From an uncultured Clostridia bacterium (GTDB lineage Bacteria; Bacillota; Clostridia; Lachnospirales; Lachnospiraceae), in assembly GCA_946620335.1 (NCBI GenBank), contig CAMONF010000238.1, positions 1 through 7,487 on the forward strand: 7,487 bases of DNA, read 5' to 3'. Position numbers and translations under genes: made by a program. This document shows positions 6,647-7,487 of this stretch, in pieces (positions within the stretch are counted from its first letter, which is position 1; each line of letters opens with the position of its first letter). Under the pieces are notes generated by a model. That model ran no database searches, was not told the DNA's origin, and worked only from the letters and a program-made list of their open reading frames with translations.

Positions 6647-6667
6647 AAGGTCCGCTCTCCGGACCTT
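6647..6667 (-). promoter_or_regulatory. Perfect 8-bp hairpin in the mrp leader
   Basis: AAGGTCCG and CGGACCTT form an uninterrupted 8-bp stem around a 5-nt loop. The structure lies between the predicted transcription start (about 6676) and the mrpE ribosome site. No U-run follows it in either direction, so it does not look like a simple intrinsic terminator. It could be a protein operator, a stabilising 5' hairpin, or part of a leader that modulates access to the mrpE start. The dyad is seen directly; its role is inference. Confidence 0.6.
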
Positions 6668-6682
6668 GACAGCGATAGGGCT

Positions 6683-6711
6683 ATTGTATCACTTTTGAGG
6701 CTGAATGGGAA
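6683..6711 (-). promoter_or_regulatory. Predicted sigma70-type promoter of the mrp operon
   Basis: Reading the minus strand, TTCCCA (6711-6706) is followed after 17 nt by TACAAT (6688-6683), a 5/6 match to the -10 consensus. The TG one base upstream makes it an extended -10 element. The predicted start near 6676 gives a leader of about 48 nt that contains the 8-bp hairpin and the mrpE ribosome site. No competing promoter of this quality is seen nearer mrpE. The call rests on consensus matching alone. Confidence 0.6.
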
Positions 6712-6740
6712 CCAGGAAAACAAGAAGGGCTGAGAAAAAT

Positions 6741-6781
6741 GGGAATCAGGGACGGTTTGAGACAGAGGGACGGTCCTTTTT
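6741..6781. repeat. GGGACGGT direct-repeat block, dispersed-repeat-like
   Basis: AGGGACGGT occurs twice, at 6748-6756 and 6766-6774, separated by TTTGAGACA. The second copy extends into the 9-bp palindrome GGACGGTCC followed by a short T run. Blocks of this form (GGGACGGT, TGAGACA, GGGACGGTyC) recur in many Clostridia intergenic regions as small dispersed elements, some associated with Y1-type transposases; I recall this from experience and cannot search for it. Here it lies between the operon promoter and the insertion sequence. Confidence 0.45.
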
Positions 6782-6802
6782 ACGCAAAATTTGGTTTTGA
6801 TA

Positions 6803-6861
6803 TGCTCCCTTCAAGGTAGACAAGAGAAATAATAAAATCTTGTTCTGCCTTGAAGGGGGCA
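6803..6861 (+). promoter_or_regulatory. Long stem-loop in the IS leader covering the orfA ribosome site
   Basis: The arm at 6803-6825 (TGCTCCCTTCAAGGTAGACA and on) pairs with 6838-6861. The stem is about 23 bp, interrupted only by two G-U pairs and one bulged base, with a 12-nt A-rich loop (6826-6837). The 3' arm contains the AAGGGGG ribosome site of orfA. In an RNA that reads through from outside the IS the site would be buried. A transcript starting inside the element would lack the 5' arm and be translated. Protection of this type is known for IS10 and IS50; applying it here is inference. Confidence 0.6.
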
Positions 6862-6865
6862 TTTT

Positions 6866-7487
6866 ATGTCTAAGTTTAAGATCGAACCAGAAGAAAAGCT
6901 ACTGACCGTACATCGAATACTGGATGGTAAAGAAACACAAGTCCATGCTGCTGACAGGCTGGGGGTCAGGCAATCCTCCATACAGCAATGGATATCTATC
7001 TATAAGAGCGATGGCGAAGGTGCTTTTCATGTTACTAAGTGTAAGTTCTATTCTAAGGAACTGAAGAAACAGGCAGTGATGGACTACCTTAGCGGGAGAG
7101 GTTCTCAGCAGGAAATCTGTCAACGCTACGGAATCAGAGCAAGAAGTAAACTAATAAACTGGATAAAGAAGTATAATGGTCATGAAGAACTGAAAGCTTC
7201 CGGAACAGGGGGAATCGCTATCATGACCAAAGGAAGAAAGACCACCTTTGATGATCGGGTGGAAATTGTTCAATACTGCATTGCACATGACCATAATTAT
7301 GCTGAAACGGCCGCTAAATTTGGTGTGTCCTATCAGCAGGCACGAAGCTATACCGTCAAGTATGAAACCGATGGGATAGATGCCCTTCAGGACAGGCGCG
7401 GCAGATCAAAGCCGTTCGAAGAAATGTCTGAGCTGGAGAAACTCCGGGCCGAGAACAGGATCCTGCGCGCAGAGAAGGAACAGGCAG
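6866..7487 (+). CDS. IS3-family transposase OrfA-like DNA-binding protein, partial
   Basis: This frame is open to the right edge, with 207 codons visible and no stop. The ATG follows GGGGG by 6 nt. The protein contains three consecutive helix-turn-helix units: residues about 11-46 (with HAADRLGVRQSSIQQWI), about 64-103 (QQEICQRYGIRARSKLINWI), and about 125-168 (ETAAKFGVSYQQARSYTVKY). A linker follows (ALQDRRGRSKP), and then the start of a leucine-zipper coiled coil (ELEKLRAENRILRAEKE). This layout is that of OrfA in IS150-like members of the IS3 family. OrfA binds the element ends and is normally joined to the catalytic OrfB by -1 frameshifting, which would occur past the edge. In the third unit the tryptophan usual near the recognition-helix end appears as YT, which may weaken it. 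The protein is not complete enough to judge whether the element is active. Confidence 0.88.
   Translation, partial: MSKFKIEPEEKLLTVHRILDGKETQVHAADRLGVRQSSIQQWISIYKSDGEGAFHVTKCKFYSKELKKQAVMDYLSGRGSQQEICQRYGIRARSKLINWIKKYNGHEELKASGTGGIAIMTKGRKTTFDDRVEIVQYCIAHDHNYAETAAKFGVSYQQARSYTVKYETDGIDALQDRRGRSKPFEEMSELEKLRAENRILRAEKEQA

Larger units (their letters stand above)
6798..7487 (+). mobile_element. IS3-family insertion sequence, left end and orfA (truncated by window)
   Basis: The element appears to begin at TGATATGCTCCCTTC (6798), in keeping with the 5'-TG terminus of IS3-family ends. It continues past the right edge through its first transposase gene. The second gene (the DDE catalytic part), the right inverted repeat and any target duplication are outside the window. 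Base composition is visibly more AT-rich than the neighbouring operon, as expected of an acquired element. The exact left terminus is inferred, because the matching right end cannot be seen. Confidence 0.65.

Noticed and set aside
6768..6781. GGACGGTCC followed by a T run as an intrinsic terminator
   Set aside because: The palindrome allows only a 4-bp stem with a one-base loop, which cannot form a stable hairpin; it is better explained as part of the repeat block.
6817..6845. TAGACA as the -35 box of an internal IS promoter
   Set aside because: No acceptable -10 lies 16-18 nt downstream (TTGTTC or similar), so a promoter here cannot be supported.
6899..7123. Minus-strand frame of 74 codons inside the IS
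   Set aside because: It lies fully antisense to the helix-turn-helix orfA, with no ribosome site or family features.

Overview
The window holds most of a Mrp/Mbh-type multi-subunit cation/proton antiporter operon on the minus strand (about 6628 down to 1, running off the left edge). The 5' part of an IS3-family insertion sequence lies on the plus strand (about 6798 to the right edge). The two units diverge from a short intergenic region that carries the operon promoter, a leader hairpin and a small dispersed-repeat-like block. The Mrp genes are GC-rich with strong GGAGG-type ribosome sites and tight or overlapping junctions. The insertion sequence is visibly more AT-rich. Together with the type of IS, this suggests an anaerobic member of the Bacillota (Clostridia or Negativicutes), though genus cannot be told from the sequence alone.

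In transcription order the operon reads: mrpE (6628-6173), mrpF (6139-5813), mrpG (5816-5469), a stand-alone DUF4040/MbhD-like subunit (5491-5213), an MbhE-MrpB fusion (5220-4276), mrpC (4257-3877), a first MrpD/NuoN-like subunit (3861-2356), a second (2332-872), an unrecognised 37-codon ORF (868-755), and a third NuoN/NuoM-like subunit cut by the left edge (753-1). This is the E-F-G-(MbhD)-(MbhE+B)-C-D order of the membrane arm of archaeal Mbh hydrogenase and related complexes. It is not the A-B-C-D-E-F-G order of the Bacillus Mrp antiporter. The C-terminal pieces of canonical MrpA exist here as separate or re-fused proteins. There are at least three antiporter-like subunits, each with the conserved TM5 glutamate and TM7 lysine.

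The proteins would form one membrane complex exchanging Na+ (or another monovalent cation) for H+. It may be free-standing or the ion-pumping half of a larger redox complex, depending on genes beyond the left edge. Expression probably starts at a sigma70-like promoter at 6683-6711. A perfect 8-bp hairpin sits in the leader, and translational coupling is likely at several junctions.

The points most worth checking are: the 37-codon ORF wedged between two antiporter-like genes; the A9 run preceded by AGGAGG at the mrpF/mrpG overlap, where a -1 slip would fuse the two subunits; the rearranged MrpA/MrpB domains with a hydrophilic N-terminal extension; and a long hairpin in the IS leader that hides the transposase ribosome site.
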